The notes under the pieces are model-generated. The model ran no database searches, was not told the DNA's origin, and saw only the letters and a program-made list of their open reading frames with translations. Below are positions 46,768 to 56,322 of a stretch of DNA of 64,000 bases, piece after piece (position 1 is the stretch's first letter; each line of letters begins with the position of its first letter). The translations under genes were made by a program, and so were the position numbers. This stretch comes from Rhodospirillales bacterium (GTDB taxonomy: Bacteria > Pseudomonadota > Alphaproteobacteria > Micavibrionales > Micavibrionaceae). Location of the stretch: contig JACKIP010000001.1 in NCBI GenBank assembly GCA_020638395.1, positions 207,453 through 271,452 of the forward strand, given 5' to 3'.

Positions 46768-48648
46768 CTATGCGGCTTTTTTCTTGACGTGGCGCAGCAG
46801 AGCGATCACCGCGGCCGGGGTCACACCCGGAATGCGGCTGGCTGCTCCCAGTGTTGCGGGTCTTGCCTGCTCCAGACGTTCCCGCACTTCATTCGATAGC
46901 GAACCAATCTGGCTATAATCAAGATCTTGCGGCAAGGCGAGCGCTTCATCTTTCCGGAAGGCATGAATATCCGCATCCTGCCGGGCCGTATAGCCGGCAT
47001 AGAGCGCGTCTATGCTGATTTGCTCGCGAATGGATGCAGGAATATCCTGAATTTCCGGCCAGACGCGCTCCAGATCCGCCCATTGAATATCTGCATAGCG
47101 CAGCAGATCAAACGCCTGCCTGCGCTGCCCGTCCTGATTGACGGTTAATCCGTGCCTGACCAGCTCGTTCGGCGTGGCTTGCAGGCGGGTCATTAATGCC
47201 TGTGCATGGTGTAACGCCTGCTTCTTTTTCTCCCATTCTTTCTGCCGGAACGTGTCCACGCAGCCAAGGGTGATGCCTTTATCGGTCAGGCGTTGATCGG
47301 CATTATCCGCTCGCAATTTCAAGCGGTATTCTGCCCGGCTTGTGAACATCCGGTAAGGCTCCGGCGCGCCGCGATGGATCAAATCGTCAATCAGGACGCC
47401 GATATAGGCGTCTGCGCGGTCCAGTGTGAATGTGCGGGATGTTTCACGGGAAACATCGGCCTGCGATTGCCCCACCGCCAGCGCCGCATTCAGGCCTGCC
47501 ATTAAGCCCTGCGCGGCGGCTTCTTCATATCCGGTCGTTCCGTTAATTTGCCCGGCCATGTATAGTCCCGGCAGGCGGCGGCTTTCCAGCGTCGGATTTA
47601 AATCCCGCGGGTCGCAATAATCATACTCAATGGCATAAGCCCATTCGAGAATTTTGACCTGCTCCAGCCCCGGAATTGTTCTCAGAAACGCGTCCTGAAC
47701 ATCAATCGGCAAAGCATTTGACAGTCCGTTCGGATAAATCGTCGGATCGTCAAGCCCTTCTGGTTCGAGAAAAATCTGATGGCGGGATTTATCGGCAAAG
47801 CGCACGATTTTATCTTCGATTGAGGGGCAGTAACGCGGTCCGGTTCCGGTAATTTCACCGCAATAAAGCGGGGCCTGATGCAAATTTTCCCGAATAATCT
47901 GGTGTGTTTTTTCGTTTGTATAGGTGATATAACAGGGAATCTGGGGGACTTTAATCTGATCCGTCAGATAAGAAAAAGGCTGTGGCGGGGTATCTCCGTC
48001 CTGTTTGTCACAGACCGTCCAGTCAATTGTGGTGCCATCCAGCCTTGCCGGCGTCCCTGTCTTCAGGCGTCCGAGCGGAAATCCCAGTTTTTCCAGAGTA
48101 ACTCCCAAACCGATGGCAGGCTGTTCCCCTACGCGTCCGGCCGGTGTTTTTTCCCGCCCCCGGTGAATGAGACCGCGCAGGAATGTCCCGGTTGTCAGAA
48201 TTACCGCGCCGGCATAAAGAGAATCCCCCGCTCCGGTCACAACGCCACAACACCGCCCCTCTTCCACAATAAGGTCTTCTGCGCCGCCTTCCAGAATAGT
48301 CAGGTTCGCGGTTCCCGCCAGCTCTGCCTGCATGGCTTCCCGGTAAAGTTTGCGGTCGGCCTGCGCCCGTGGGCCACGTACGGCGGGGCCTTTCGAGGCG
48401 TTCAACATGCGGAACTGAATGCCGGCCTGATCTATAATCCGCCCCATTACCCCGTCCAGCGCGTCAATCTCGCGAACCAGATGCCCTTTTCCAAGGCCGC
48501 CAATCGCCGGGTTGCAGGACATAACACCAATTGTGCTTCGTTTATGTGTCAGCAGAGCCGTTTTGGCTCCCATGCGGGCGCTGGCAGCCGCCGCTTCACA
48601 GCCGGCGTGTCCTCCTCCAATCACAATAACGTCATAAGTAAATACCAT
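46768..48648 (-). CDS. mnmG: tRNA uridine 5-carboxymethylaminomethyl modification enzyme MnmG
   Basis: The FAD enzyme that works with MnmE to modify U34 of certain tRNAs. 626 residues. The N-terminal dinucleotide fold [25 protein letters not shown] starts at residue 8. [20 protein letters not shown], the family signature [11 protein letters not shown] and the C-terminal helical MnmE-binding region are present. The upstream neighbour mnmE encodes its partner. A near-perfect parS sequence lies inside it (47440-47455). Confidence 0.98.
   Translation of the reverse strand: MVFTYDVIVIGGGHAGCEAAAASARMGAKTALLTHKRSTIGVMSCNPAIGGLGKGHLVREIDALDGVMGRIIDQAGIQFRMLNASKGPAVRGPRAQADRKLYREAMQAELAGTANLTILEGGAEDLIVEEGRCCGVVTGAGDSLYAGAVILTTGTFLRGLIHRGREKTPAGRVGEQPAIGLGVTLEKLGFPLGRLKTGTPARLDGTTIDWTVCDKQDGDTPPQPFSYLTDQIKVPQIPCYITYTNEKTHQIIRENLHQAPLYCGEITGTGPRYCPSIEDKIVRFADKSRHQIFLEPEGLDDPTIYPNGLSNALPIDVQDAFLRTIPGLEQVKILEWAYAIEYDYCDPRDLNPTLESRRLPGLYMAGQINGTTGYEEAAAQGLMAGLNAALAVGQSQADVSRETSRTFTLDRADAYIGVLIDDLIHRGAPEPYRMFTSRAEYRLKLRADNADQRLTDKGITLGCVDTFRQKEWEKKKQALHHAQALMTRLQATPNELVRHGLTVNQDGQRRQAFDLLRYADIQWADLERVWPEIQDIPASIREQISIDALYAGYTARQDADIHAFRKDEALALPQDLDYSQIGSLSNEVRERLEQARPATLGAASRIPGVTPAAVIALLRHVKKKAA
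47440..47455. promoter_or_regulatory. parS-like site inside mnmG
   Basis: TGTTTCACGGGAAACA differs from the canonical TGTTTCACGTGAAACA by one base. It encodes the residues DVSRET in MnmG, a placement of parS sites seen in other alphaproteobacterial genomes. Confidence 0.65.
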
Positions 48649-48708
48649 AGCGACCTGTTATATCTGATTTTTATATAAATTTCCAGATTTCTGTTGAGAC
48701 CCTGAAGC

Positions 48709-48960
48709 AAACAGCGTTTTATTCCCGCGAAAGCGGGACTTCTGAGTTTTTGGCATTTTCTGGGTCTCCGCCTGATCTGGGATATGACATATAGTTGAGC
48801 GTTGGTAAAAATAGAAATGGATTACACGGACACGGCCGTGTAATGACGGGAATGTCGAAAATTCCCCCGTCGTCATCACACGCCTTGTGCGTATGATCCG
48901 CAGAAATAATCATAAACACAAAGTTACGAAGCAACGAAGCAATCGAGAAAAACCTTCGTA
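48709..48960 (-). repeat. long intergenic repeat, copy 2 (inverted)
   Basis: Reverse-orientation counterpart of 43872-44121, with the same three embedded palindromes: 48722-48737, 48818-48848 and 48871-48899. The two copies stand about 4.6 kb apart and enclose parB, parA, rsmG and mnmG. Confidence 0.75.
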
Positions 48961-49019
48961 TCTTCGTTCCTTCGTGCTTATATGGAGGCCCTAAATAATT
49001 TTGAGAGCGCCTTTCAATC

Positions 49020-49061
49020 CGTCATTGCCTGAATTGTCGCGGATAATTCTAAGGCAATCCA
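49020..49061 (+). repeat. 42-bp bulged palindromic repeat
   Basis: Differs from 18281-18322 at only two positions, in the inner stem and loop (GCGGATAATT against GCAGACAATT). The G/CTA bulge and both ends are unchanged. Confidence 0.85.
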
Positions 49062-49081
49062 TTGATATTTATGAGTATTTA

Positions 49082-49123
49082 TAGATTCCCTCCGGATTTT
49101 CTGCGAAAATTCGGGGAATGACG
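49082..49123 (-). repeat. 42-bp palindromic repeat, reverse orientation
   Basis: Counterpart of 18333-18374, with several stem mismatches (AGATTCCCTCC against GGGGAATGACG), so the stem is partly decayed. Confidence 0.7.
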
Positions 49124-49162
49124 AATGTCCTATTTTTAATTGGAGCCACTATATAATTTGCT

Positions 49163-50563
49163 CTATTTGCCGATGCAGAATTCACTAAAGATGATATCCA
49201 GCAAGTCTTCGACATCTACACGGCCGGTGATTTTCCCCAGCGCACGTACGGCCAGACGTACATCTTCTGCCATTAATTCCGGTAACGGCGCGGTCAGCGC
49301 TTTTTCAAGGCAGGCCACGCACTCCTGTAACTGACGGCGGTGCCGTTCGCGGGTTAGCGCCGGGGCGTCATTGCGGCCTAAAAGGGCGGTAATACGGTCC
49401 GTTAGCCGGGCGAGAAGGTGGTCAATCTGTAAATTATGGGTGACGGAAATCCCGATTCCCTCCTCCGCTTCTATTTTCTCCCGTTCCTCAGGTGCAATGT
49501 GGTCTATCTTGTTAAAAACCTGCAGGCTTTTATCATCTTTCAGAGACAGGGTGGCCTTATCCGGAGGGGTGCCAGCCTCAAAAACCAGCAATTTTAAATC
49601 TGCATTTTTTGCGACCGTCAGGGCGCGGCGGATCCCTTCTGATTCAATGCGGTCATGCGCACTTTGATTTTGCACTTGCTCCCGTTCCTGCTCGTCCCCT
49701 GATTCTGCCAGCAATTCTGGTTTCAGTCCGGCGGTGTCACTCAGGATAACGGGGTAGCCTCCTAAATCCAGATGAACTTCCAGAACGTCGCGAGTCGTTC
49801 CCGCCAGATCGGATATTATGGCAACTTCACGTTGCGCCAGAGCATTTACCAACGATGATTTTCCCGCATTTGGGGCTCCGATGACCGCGATTTTAATGCC
49901 ATCCCGCAAACGCTCTCCCCGGCGGTTATCATGCAAATGATTTTGAACGCTGGTCATAATCTCTGCGATCTCTGGTCTGATCCGAGTAGAGACTCCCTCC
50001 GGTAAATCTTCATCCGGGAAGTCAAGATCTGCTTCTAAAAAAGCGAGACACCGGGTCAGTTTTTCCGCCCAGTTTTCATATAGATTACGTAAACTTCCGG
50101 AGAGCTGTGCCAGGGCCTGATCTTTTTGAGCAGAGGTCTCGGCATCGATCAAATCGGCAACGGCCTCGGCTTCTGTCAAATCAAGTTTTCCATTTTCATA
50201 AGCTCTTCGCGTAAATTCTCCACGATCAGCCGGTCTGTGATTCGGAAGATGTCCCAAAAATGCGAATAATTCCTGAATCACGGCCGGGGACCCATGCAGT
50301 TGATATTCAACCACCTCTTCGCCGGTAAAACTGTTCGGTGCCTGAAAATAAATCACAACACCCTGATCGATCAGGGTGTTCGTTTCCGGGTGGTGCAGAG
50401 AGGTAAAGCAGGCGTAACGCGGCGGAATCTGCGGCATATCGCGTGTGAGCTTCGTCAATCCGAGGAGAGCTTGCGGACCGGAAACACGGATGACCGCAAC
50501 GCCGGATCGCCCCGGAGGGGTCGCAAGCGCAAAAATGGTTTCTGTGGAAGGTGTATGTGTCAT
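49163..50563 (-). CDS. mnmE: tRNA modification GTPase MnmE
   Basis: With MnmG, forms cmnm5U34 in tRNA. 466 residues. An N-terminal formyl-tetrahydrofolate-binding domain comes first (IFALATPPGRSGVAVIRVSG). The G domain inserted in a helical domain has P-loop GAPNAGKSSLVNAL, switch DLAGTTRD and the NKxD-like FNKID. The C-terminal catalytic cysteine is C463 in FCIGK. All are present and the length is normal. Confidence 0.98.
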   Translation of the reverse strand: MTHTPSTETIFALATPPGRSGVAVIRVSGPQALLGLTKLTRDMPQIPPRYACFTSLHHPETNTLIDQGVVIYFQAPNSFTGEEVVEYQLHGSPAVIQELFAFLGHLPNHRPADRGEFTRRAYENGKLDLTEAEAVADLIDAETSAQKDQALAQLSGSLRNLYENWAEKLTRCLAFLEADLDFPDEDLPEGVSTRIRPEIAEIMTSVQNHLHDNRRGERLRDGIKIAVIGAPNAGKSSLVNALAQREVAIISDLAGTTRDVLEVHLDLGGYPVILSDTAGLKPELLAESGDEQEREQVQNQSAHDRIESEGIRRALTVAKNADLKLLVFEAGTPPDKATLSLKDDKSLQVFNKIDHIAPEEREKIEAEEGIGISVTHNLQIDHLLARLTDRITALLGRNDAPALTRERHRRQLQECVACLEKALTAPLPELMAEDVRLAVRALGKITGRVDVEDLLDIIFSEFCIGK

Positions 50564-50575
50564 GGCTCATCCGCA

Positions 50576-51337
50576 CTATATAAGGGGTTTTTCGTGGAGG
50601 CTAGGAAAAATGTCCGCAGAGGTAAATTTTTGTACGTCTGTACGTGTTTTGAGGAGTAATGCGCCATTTTCATCGATATTTTCAAAGATCCCTGTGATGG
50701 AATGATTCCGGTCTCCTCGTGGAAATAGGGTAATTTCATCCTTAAATTTGTATAAATGTGGCTTAATTTGGCCTAAAATAGCGGAAATACCCTCTTTTTC
50801 CCAAAAAGAAAGAGTTTTATCCAGCATTATTCCCAGATTTTCGACGTGACTCTGCAAATCGTCTGTAATTTTGATGTATTCTGATAGATTTGTTGCGGGA
50901 AAAGCATCTTTTTCTACGCTGGGGTGATGAAAAAGATTGATCCCGATTCCCGCGATAAAATAAGGTTGCGCCTCTGCGTAAACAATTTCATGTAAACAGC
51001 CGCATACTTTTTTCTCATCAATCAGAATGTCATTAGGCCATTTGATGTGAAGATCTTTTTCTGCAGGAATAAGGGCTCTCAGATATCTGTAGATGGCCAA
51101 TGCAATCGGATAGACGGCCAGATGCGCCTGCCGGGCGTCTTTCTGCAAGGGGAAAACATAGCTCGCAGCGAAATTTCCCACTCCGGCGCTGTCCCACTGG
51201 CGCCCGCGACTTCCCTGCCCCGCCGTTTGATAGCCCGCATAAAGTACGGTTGCGGCGTTTAATCGTCCCGCTTCAATCAGGCGCTTTGCTTCCAGATTCG
51301 TGGAGTCAATTTCCGGATAATACTGCAACTTAAACAT
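50576..51337 (-). CDS. birA: biotin--[acetyl-CoA-carboxylase] ligase
   Basis: Attaches biotin to AccB (32601-33056). About 253 residues from ATG 51337. The protein starts directly with the catalytic domain (YYPEIDSTNLEAKRL), has the biotinyl-AMP loop AGQGSRGRQW and KWPNDILI, and ends with a short C-terminal beta domain. It lacks the N-terminal winged helix of the bifunctional repressor form, so it should not regulate biotin genes. An upstream GTG (51355) is also open. Located 12 bp after the end of mnmE in the leftward direction. Confidence 0.94.
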   Translation of the reverse strand: MFKLQYYPEIDSTNLEAKRLIEAGRLNAATVLYAGYQTAGQGSRGRQWDSAGVGNFAASYVFPLQKDARQAHLAVYPIALAIYRYLRALIPAEKDLHIKWPNDILIDEKKVCGCLHEIVYAEAQPYFIAGIGINLFHHPSVEKDAFPATNLSEYIKITDDLQSHVENLGIMLDKTLSFWEKEGISAILGQIKPHLYKFKDEITLFPRGDRNHSITGIFENIDENGALLLKTRTDVQKFTSADIFPSLHEKPLI

Positions 51338-51367
51338 AGCTTCAGTATATATCACAAAAAACGCATC

Positions 51368-52372
51368 TTACCATGCGGGGGCCGGGATAAGAATGCCGCC
51401 GCTGGTGGCGCCTTCTCCACGTGTTTCGGTCGTTTTGACAGAGGCTCTCATACCGCTGCTGTGCGGCTGGGCTGACATCTGAAGCGCTCTTTCATGCAAC
51501 AGACCGTTACTACTTACAACCTTCCAGATGCCGTAATTTGTTTCTCTTGCATGTGTCAGTGTATTTGCAATATTCAGTAAGAAAGGCACACGCGTACCAT
51601 GATGCTCAACGGCCTGCCCCTTATCTTCAACCACAAGACCTTTCTTTTCAAGGATGCGGATATTCGGCGGTGTCATCACATTCACCAGGTTCATAATGCC
51701 GTTATTCATCGCGGCTTCCATTCCTGCGCGCAGCAGCCCCAGGGTAATCATTTTATAGCCATCATTAAATAACTTCTGGCTGATCGGGTTAAACTTTCTG
51801 ACATATGTTTCCCGAATATATTCTTCAACGATTTTTGACCGGCTATAACGCGACATTTCACCTGTTTTTTCAATAAATGTCGGCGTTTTTAAGAGCGGAG
51901 TGTCCCAAAGTTTTTGTGTTGGGAAAGAATTCAGAAGATTATTCTGATTCGGAAGAATCAAACGGGCGACCGCGCAGGGGATCTTTTCACCGTCCGGAGC
52001 TTTGTAGTAAACGACGATATGTTCCGCCCGTCTATCATATTGCTCTTCACGCGGAACGTGGGGGCGAATATCGGTTTCCATTCTGTCTCTATGTTGATTT
52101 GGGTCCTCATACCCTTCGTTCTCTTTACAAAAGACCAGGAAGCGTACACCCAGCGCATCTTTGATCTCTTTCTCTGTTCTGGCAATCCGGACTTCAAAAA
52201 GGGTTTCGAACAACTCGAACATAAGGCTGGCTTTGGCGTGTTCCAGCCTTTCCGTTCCCCATGCTTTTGCTGAGTTCATAAGCCCTGAAAAGCCCGACGC
52301 GGCAGCGGCGTTTTCTTGCCCCAGAGCCATAAGTTTTAGTTGCTGCTCTATATGATCTTCTCTTGCACCCAT
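51368..52372 (-). CDS. autoinducer-synthase-like N-acyltransferase
   Basis: 334 residues from ATG 52372, which has GAGG six bases upstream; the longer frame is unsupported. The core resembles the GNAT-fold acyl-homoserine lactone synthase and PEP-CTERM/exosortase-associated acyltransferase group. Features are: VRFLVFCKENEGYEDPNQH with the conserved Arg/Phe start, an acidic ETD, AEHIVVYYKAP...IPCAVARLI and the EMSRYSRSK motif (E-x-SR). The N-terminal 50 residues and the Gly/Ser-rich tail are extra. Substrates are unknown; N-acyl amino acid or lactone synthesis is possible. No LuxR-type regulator or exosortase gene is nearby. Confidence 0.72.
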   Translation of the reverse strand: MGAREDHIEQQLKLMALGQENAAAASGFSGLMNSAKAWGTERLEHAKASLMFELFETLFEVRIARTEKEIKDALGVRFLVFCKENEGYEDPNQHRDRMETDIRPHVPREEQYDRRAEHIVVYYKAPDGEKIPCAVARLILPNQNNLLNSFPTQKLWDTPLLKTPTFIEKTGEMSRYSRSKIVEEYIRETYVRKFNPISQKLFNDGYKMITLGLLRAGMEAAMNNGIMNLVNVMTPPNIRILEKKGLVVEDKGQAVEHHGTRVPFLLNIANTLTHARETNYGIWKVVSSNGLLHERALQMSAQPHSSGMRASVKTTETRGEGATSGGILIPAPAW

Positions 52373-52614
52373 CTTTACCTCTTCGAATATAATTTTGAAT
52401 TTTACTCTTAACCAATAAGAGATTTTTTGCAAAGGGGGTGTCAAACTATTTGTATGTTCAAAATAAAAATGACTACTCAAAATGAATTATTGAAGGAAAT
52501 AAGGTAATAAAATTACTCTTTTCTTGAAACGGAATTCCATTGAATTTTTAAATCTTTCTTGACAGCGGTAAAAAAAACAGGCACTTGCGATAGAAGAACA
52601 AAAGGCCTCCTGTT

Positions 52615-55125
52615 ATGACCCAAACCAATCTGGTTATTGTTGAATCGCCTGCCAAAGCCAAAACCATCGAGAAATATCTTGGTGGAAATTATAAGGTGCT
52701 GGCGTCTTTTGGCCATATCCGCGATCTGTCTCCGCGGGACGGGTCCGTCTTGCCGGATGATGATTTTGCCATGGTCTGGCAATTAGGAGAGCGGGCCGGG
52801 AAGCCGGTGAGTGAGATTCAGAGTGCGGTTAAAAAAGCCGATACGATCTGGCTGGCGACCGACCCTGACCGCGAGGGAGAAGCCATTTCCTGGCACGTAC
52901 AGGAATTTTTGAACGAAAAAAATCTGCTCAAAGATAAAATAATCAAGCGGGTTACGTTTAACGAAATTACCAAAACCGCTGTGCGAAAAGCGTTTGAGCA
53001 TGCCAGAACTCTGGATTTGCCGTTGATCGAGGCTTATCTGGCACGGCGGGCTCTGGATTATCTGGTGGGATTTACCCTGTCCCCTGTTTTGTGGCGCAAG
53101 CTGCCGGGCTCGAAGTCGGCGGGGCGTGTCCAGTCGGTTGCCTTGCGGCTGATTTGTGAGCGGGAAGCCGAGATTGAAGCTTTTCGTGCGGATGAGTATT
53201 GGTCAATCCATGCGACTCTTCATACGCCGGATGGGGCGCCCTATCAGGCAAGATTGACGCATCTGGCCGGGAATAAACTTGATAAGCTGGATATTCAAAA
53301 TCAGCAGCAGGCCGAAGACGCGGTCCGCCGGATTCGCCAGAAAACCCTGAAAATCCAGAAAGTTGAAAAGAAACAGGTGCGGCGAAACCCGTCTCCGCCC
53401 TTTATTACCTCGACTTTGCAGCAGGAAGCCGCCCGCAAACTCTATTTCGGGGCGCAGAAAACCATGCGCTGTGCTCAAAAGCTGTATGAAGGGGTCAGTA
53501 TTGGCGGCGAACAAACCGGTCTGATTACCTATATGCGTACGGATGGAACCACCTTATCGGAGGAAGCTGTTCAACAGGCCCGTCTTGTCATAAATAACAC
53601 GTACGGAAAGGAATATGTTCCTTCTTCCCCGCGGCTGTTTAAATCCAAAGCCAAGAATGCGCAGGAAGCACACGAGGCGATCCGCCCCACTGATCTGACA
53701 CGTACGCCTGCCGATGTGGCAAAGGTTGTCGATGAAGATATGGCAAAACTATATCGCCTGATCTGGTTGCGGACGATGGCATCCCAGATGGAACAAGCGG
53801 TTCTGGATCAGGTTTCTGCGGATATTTCTGATGGGACCGATGATGTTATTCTGCGCGCAACCGGCAGTACGGTTGCGTTTGACGGCTTTTTAAAGGTTTA
53901 TGATGAAAGCTCCGATGAAGATAAGGATGCTGACGAAGAAAACCGCCGTTTGCCGCCGATGAATGAGCAGGACTCTGCCAAAATCGTCGATGTCGTGCCG
54001 GAGCAGCATTTTACGCAGCCCCCACCCCGCTATTCCGAAGCGTCTCTGGTCAAAAAACTGGAGGAATTGGGGATTGGGCGTCCCTCGACCTACGCCTCTA
54101 TTTTGCAGGTGTTGCAGGATCGCAACTATGTTGTACTTGATAAGCGCCGTTTTGTTCCGGAGGATCGTGGGCGCGTTGTAACGGCCTTTCTGATGAAATA
54201 TTTCGGGCGGTATGTCGATTATGACTTTACTGCCAATCTGGAAGAGGAACTGGACGCGATTGCAGCCGGGCATGTTGCCTGGAAAGAGGCTTTGCGTCTG
54301 TTCTGGAAAGATTTCTCGACCGCGGTCGATGGCACAAAAGACCTGACCATTACAGAAGTTCTGGACCATTTGGACCAAGAGCTGGGCGCGCATTTCTTCC
54401 CGCATGAGGCGGACCGCAAATGTGCATCCTGTGGAACCGGGCGGCTGGGGCTGAAATTAGGAAAATTCGGGGCTTTTATCGGCTGCTCGAACTATCCGGA
54501 CTGCCGGTTTACACGGCCTTTGGCGCTGCAGGATGAGGAAACAGCCGCAGAAAACAACGCGGCGGCATCTCTGGCGAATGAGCCGAAAATTCTTGGAAAT
54601 GATCCGGAAACCGGACGGACGGTTTCTTTGCGGCTGGGGCCATATGGGCCGTACGTACAGATTGATCCGCCGGAAGAGGTGAACAATGATGAAAAAGCCT
54701 ATGAGGAGGCGCTAAAATCCTGGGAAATTGCGAAAAAGGCGGCAAAAGAAGCCGGAAAACGCGCCCCGGCAAAGCCTAAAAAACCGGCCAAAGCAAAGCC
54801 AAAACGTCAGGGATTACCGAAAGGGACCAATCCGGACGAGTTTACCCTTGAGAAAGCCCTGAAATTGCTCGCCTTCCCGCGAGATATTGGCGTTCATCCG
54901 GAGACCGGAAAGATGATTCAGGCCGGTATTGGTCGTTTCGGCCCGTATCTAAAGCATAATGAAACCTTTACTTCCCTGAAGCAGGATGATCCGTTGGAGA
55001 TTGGATTAAACCGGGCAGTGGTTGTGATCGCGGAAGCGGCAGAGAAAAAGAAAAATGCACCGCCCCGCAAAAAACCGGCGCCAAAGAAAAAAACAGGCAC
55101 AAGTACACGTACAAGCAAGAAATAA
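52615..55125 (+). CDS. topA: DNA topoisomerase I
   Basis: Type IA enzyme relaxing negative supercoils. 836 residues. The Toprim domain reads LVIVESPAKAKTIEKYLG and ATDPDREGEAISWH. The catalytic Tyr306 sits in GLITYMRTDG. One C-terminal four-cysteine zinc ribbon is intact (C603, C606, C624, C630), followed by TopA C-terminal repeats (GRFGPYLKHNETFTSL) and a basic Lys/Pro-rich tail of about 25 residues. dprA follows after eight bases. Confidence 0.98.
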   Translation: MTQTNLVIVESPAKAKTIEKYLGGNYKVLASFGHIRDLSPRDGSVLPDDDFAMVWQLGERAGKPVSEIQSAVKKADTIWLATDPDREGEAISWHVQEFLNEKNLLKDKIIKRVTFNEITKTAVRKAFEHARTLDLPLIEAYLARRALDYLVGFTLSPVLWRKLPGSKSAGRVQSVALRLICEREAEIEAFRADEYWSIHATLHTPDGAPYQARLTHLAGNKLDKLDIQNQQQAEDAVRRIRQKTLKIQKVEKKQVRRNPSPPFITSTLQQEAARKLYFGAQKTMRCAQKLYEGVSIGGEQTGLITYMRTDGTTLSEEAVQQARLVINNTYGKEYVPSSPRLFKSKAKNAQEAHEAIRPTDLTRTPADVAKVVDEDMAKLYRLIWLRTMASQMEQAVLDQVSADISDGTDDVILRATGSTVAFDGFLKVYDESSDEDKDADEENRRLPPMNEQDSAKIVDVVPEQHFTQPPPRYSEASLVKKLEELGIGRPSTYASILQVLQDRNYVVLDKRRFVPEDRGRVVTAFLMKYFGRYVDYDFTANLEEELDAIAAGHVAWKEALRLFWKDFSTAVDGTKDLTITEVLDHLDQELGAHFFPHEADRKCASCGTGRLGLKLGKFGAFIGCSNYPDCRFTRPLALQDEETAAENNAAASLANEPKILGNDPETGRTVSLRLGPYGPYVQIDPPEEVNNDEKAYEEALKSWEIAKKAAKEAGKRAPAKPKKPAKAKPKRQGLPKGTNPDEFTLEKALKLLAFPRDIGVHPETGKMIQAGIGRFGPYLKHNETFTSLKQDDPLEIGLNRAVVVIAEAAEKKKNAPPRKKPAPKKKTGTSTRTSKK

Positions 55126-55133
55126 GTTAAATC

Positions 55134-56297
55134 ATGACTCTTGATTTGTTTCGGCATCACCCGCCCGCAAGGCTCCCACTGTCAACTTCTGAAAAAGTTG
55201 CGTGGGTCCGGTTGATCCGGAGCGAGAATATCGGTCCGGTCACTTTTTACCGGCTTCTGGAACGCTTTGGGTCGGCGGTCAGGGCACTCGAAAATCTTCC
55301 CACCTTGTCCCAACGCGGGGGACGTTCAAAAGCCATGAGGCCGATTGAGCCCTCTGTCATAGAAAAAGAAATGAACGATGTTCATAATTATGGGGCGACC
55401 TTGCTCTATGCCTGCGAGCCGGATTATCCACTGGCTTTGGCCGTTCTGGAAGACGCACCACCTGTCCTGAGTGTTAAAGGGAGGGTTGATCTGCTGAACT
55501 GCGAGTCTGTCGCGATGGTTGGCGCACGCAACGCGTCTTTAAACGGGCGAAAATTTGCCGAGATGCTGGCGCGGGATCTGGGGCAGGGGGGGCAGGTCGT
55601 TATTTCCGGACTGGCACGGGGCATTGATACGGCGGCGCATCAGGGGGCATTGGCAACCGGCACCGTTGCGGTAATTGCCGGTGGAATAGATGTTGTTTAT
55701 CCAGAAGAGAACAAAGGCCTTTATGAGCGCCTTGCAACAGAAGGGGTTCTTGTTGCGGAATCGCCTTTTGCACAGGTTCCCTTCGCGCAAAGTTTTCCAA
55801 AGCGCAACCGGATTATTTCCGGACTGGCGGCCGGAGTGGTCGTGGTGGAAGCCTCTTTGCGTTCCGGATCTTTGATTACGGCGCGCCTGGCGGCGGAGCA
55901 GGGCAGGGATGTGTTTGCGGTGCCGGGATTTCCTCTGGACCCGCGCGCGCAGGGACCCAATAAGCTTCTGCAGGACGGGGCCGTTCTGGTGCAATCTGCC
56001 GATGATATTCTTCAGGTTTTAAACGGATTTACCCGTAGCAGTCCGCGCAGTTTTCAGGAAAGTGCCCCATCAACTGCCTATGAAGCGGACTCCATATATT
56101 ATGAGGAGGATGAAAGCGTTCTGGCCGATGCGCAGAGTTTGATCCTGTCCAGATTATCGAACGTTCCGATTCAGCAGGACCAACTCTTACGGGAAACGGG
56201 GCTGGATACGGCGGCGTTTAACAGCGTGCTTCTGGAGCTGGAAATCGCCGGACGACTACAGCGTCACGCCGGGGGGCGGGTGTCTTTGGGAGTATAG
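55134..56297 (+). CDS. dprA: DNA processing protein DprA
   Basis: Binds single-stranded DNA and loads RecA during natural transformation. 387 residues. An N-terminal SAM-like helical domain comes first (VAWVRLIRSENIGPVTFYRLL). The Rossmann-like core has MVGARNAS, SGLARGIDTAAHQGAL, AGGIDVVYPEEN and FPKRNRIISGLA. A C-terminal winged-helix domain (SNVPIQQDQLLRETGLD) completes it. In many alphaproteobacteria the order is dprA then topA; here it is topA then dprA. Confidence 0.96.
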   Translation: MTLDLFRHHPPARLPLSTSEKVAWVRLIRSENIGPVTFYRLLERFGSAVRALENLPTLSQRGGRSKAMRPIEPSVIEKEMNDVHNYGATLLYACEPDYPLALAVLEDAPPVLSVKGRVDLLNCESVAMVGARNASLNGRKFAEMLARDLGQGGQVVISGLARGIDTAAHQGALATGTVAVIAGGIDVVYPEENKGLYERLATEGVLVAESPFAQVPFAQSFPKRNRIISGLAAGVVVVEASLRSGSLITARLAAEQGRDVFAVPGFPLDPRAQGPNKLLQDGAVLVQSADDILQVLNGFTRSSPRSFQESAPSTAYEADSIYYEEDESVLADAQSLILSRLSNVPIQQDQLLRETGLDTAAFNSVLLELEIAGRLQRHAGGRVSLGV

Positions 56298-56322
56298 CTC
56301 TTCTCCTGACCTCCGACCTCTG

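Larger units (their letters stand above)
48981..49154 (+). mobile_element. MITE-like unit, third copy
   Basis: Starts TATGGAGGCCCTAAATAATTTTG and ends GGAGCCACTATATA, matching the termini of the units at 18241 and 23166 with some decay. Inside are two 42-bp palindromes in opposite orientation, as in the 18241 copy. Confidence 0.6.
48649..49162. other. repeat-filled intergenic gap between mnmG and mnmE
   Basis: 514 bp without a supported gene. It holds a long repeat copy (48709-48960) and a MITE-like unit (48981-49154) back to back. Any mnmG promoter must lie within or between these repeats. Confidence 0.8.

Noticed and set aside
48658..48934. Two overlapping minus-strand open frames in the mnmG-mnmE gap
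   Set aside because: They lie wholly inside the repeat copy, share peptide text with the other copy, and have no ribosome site.
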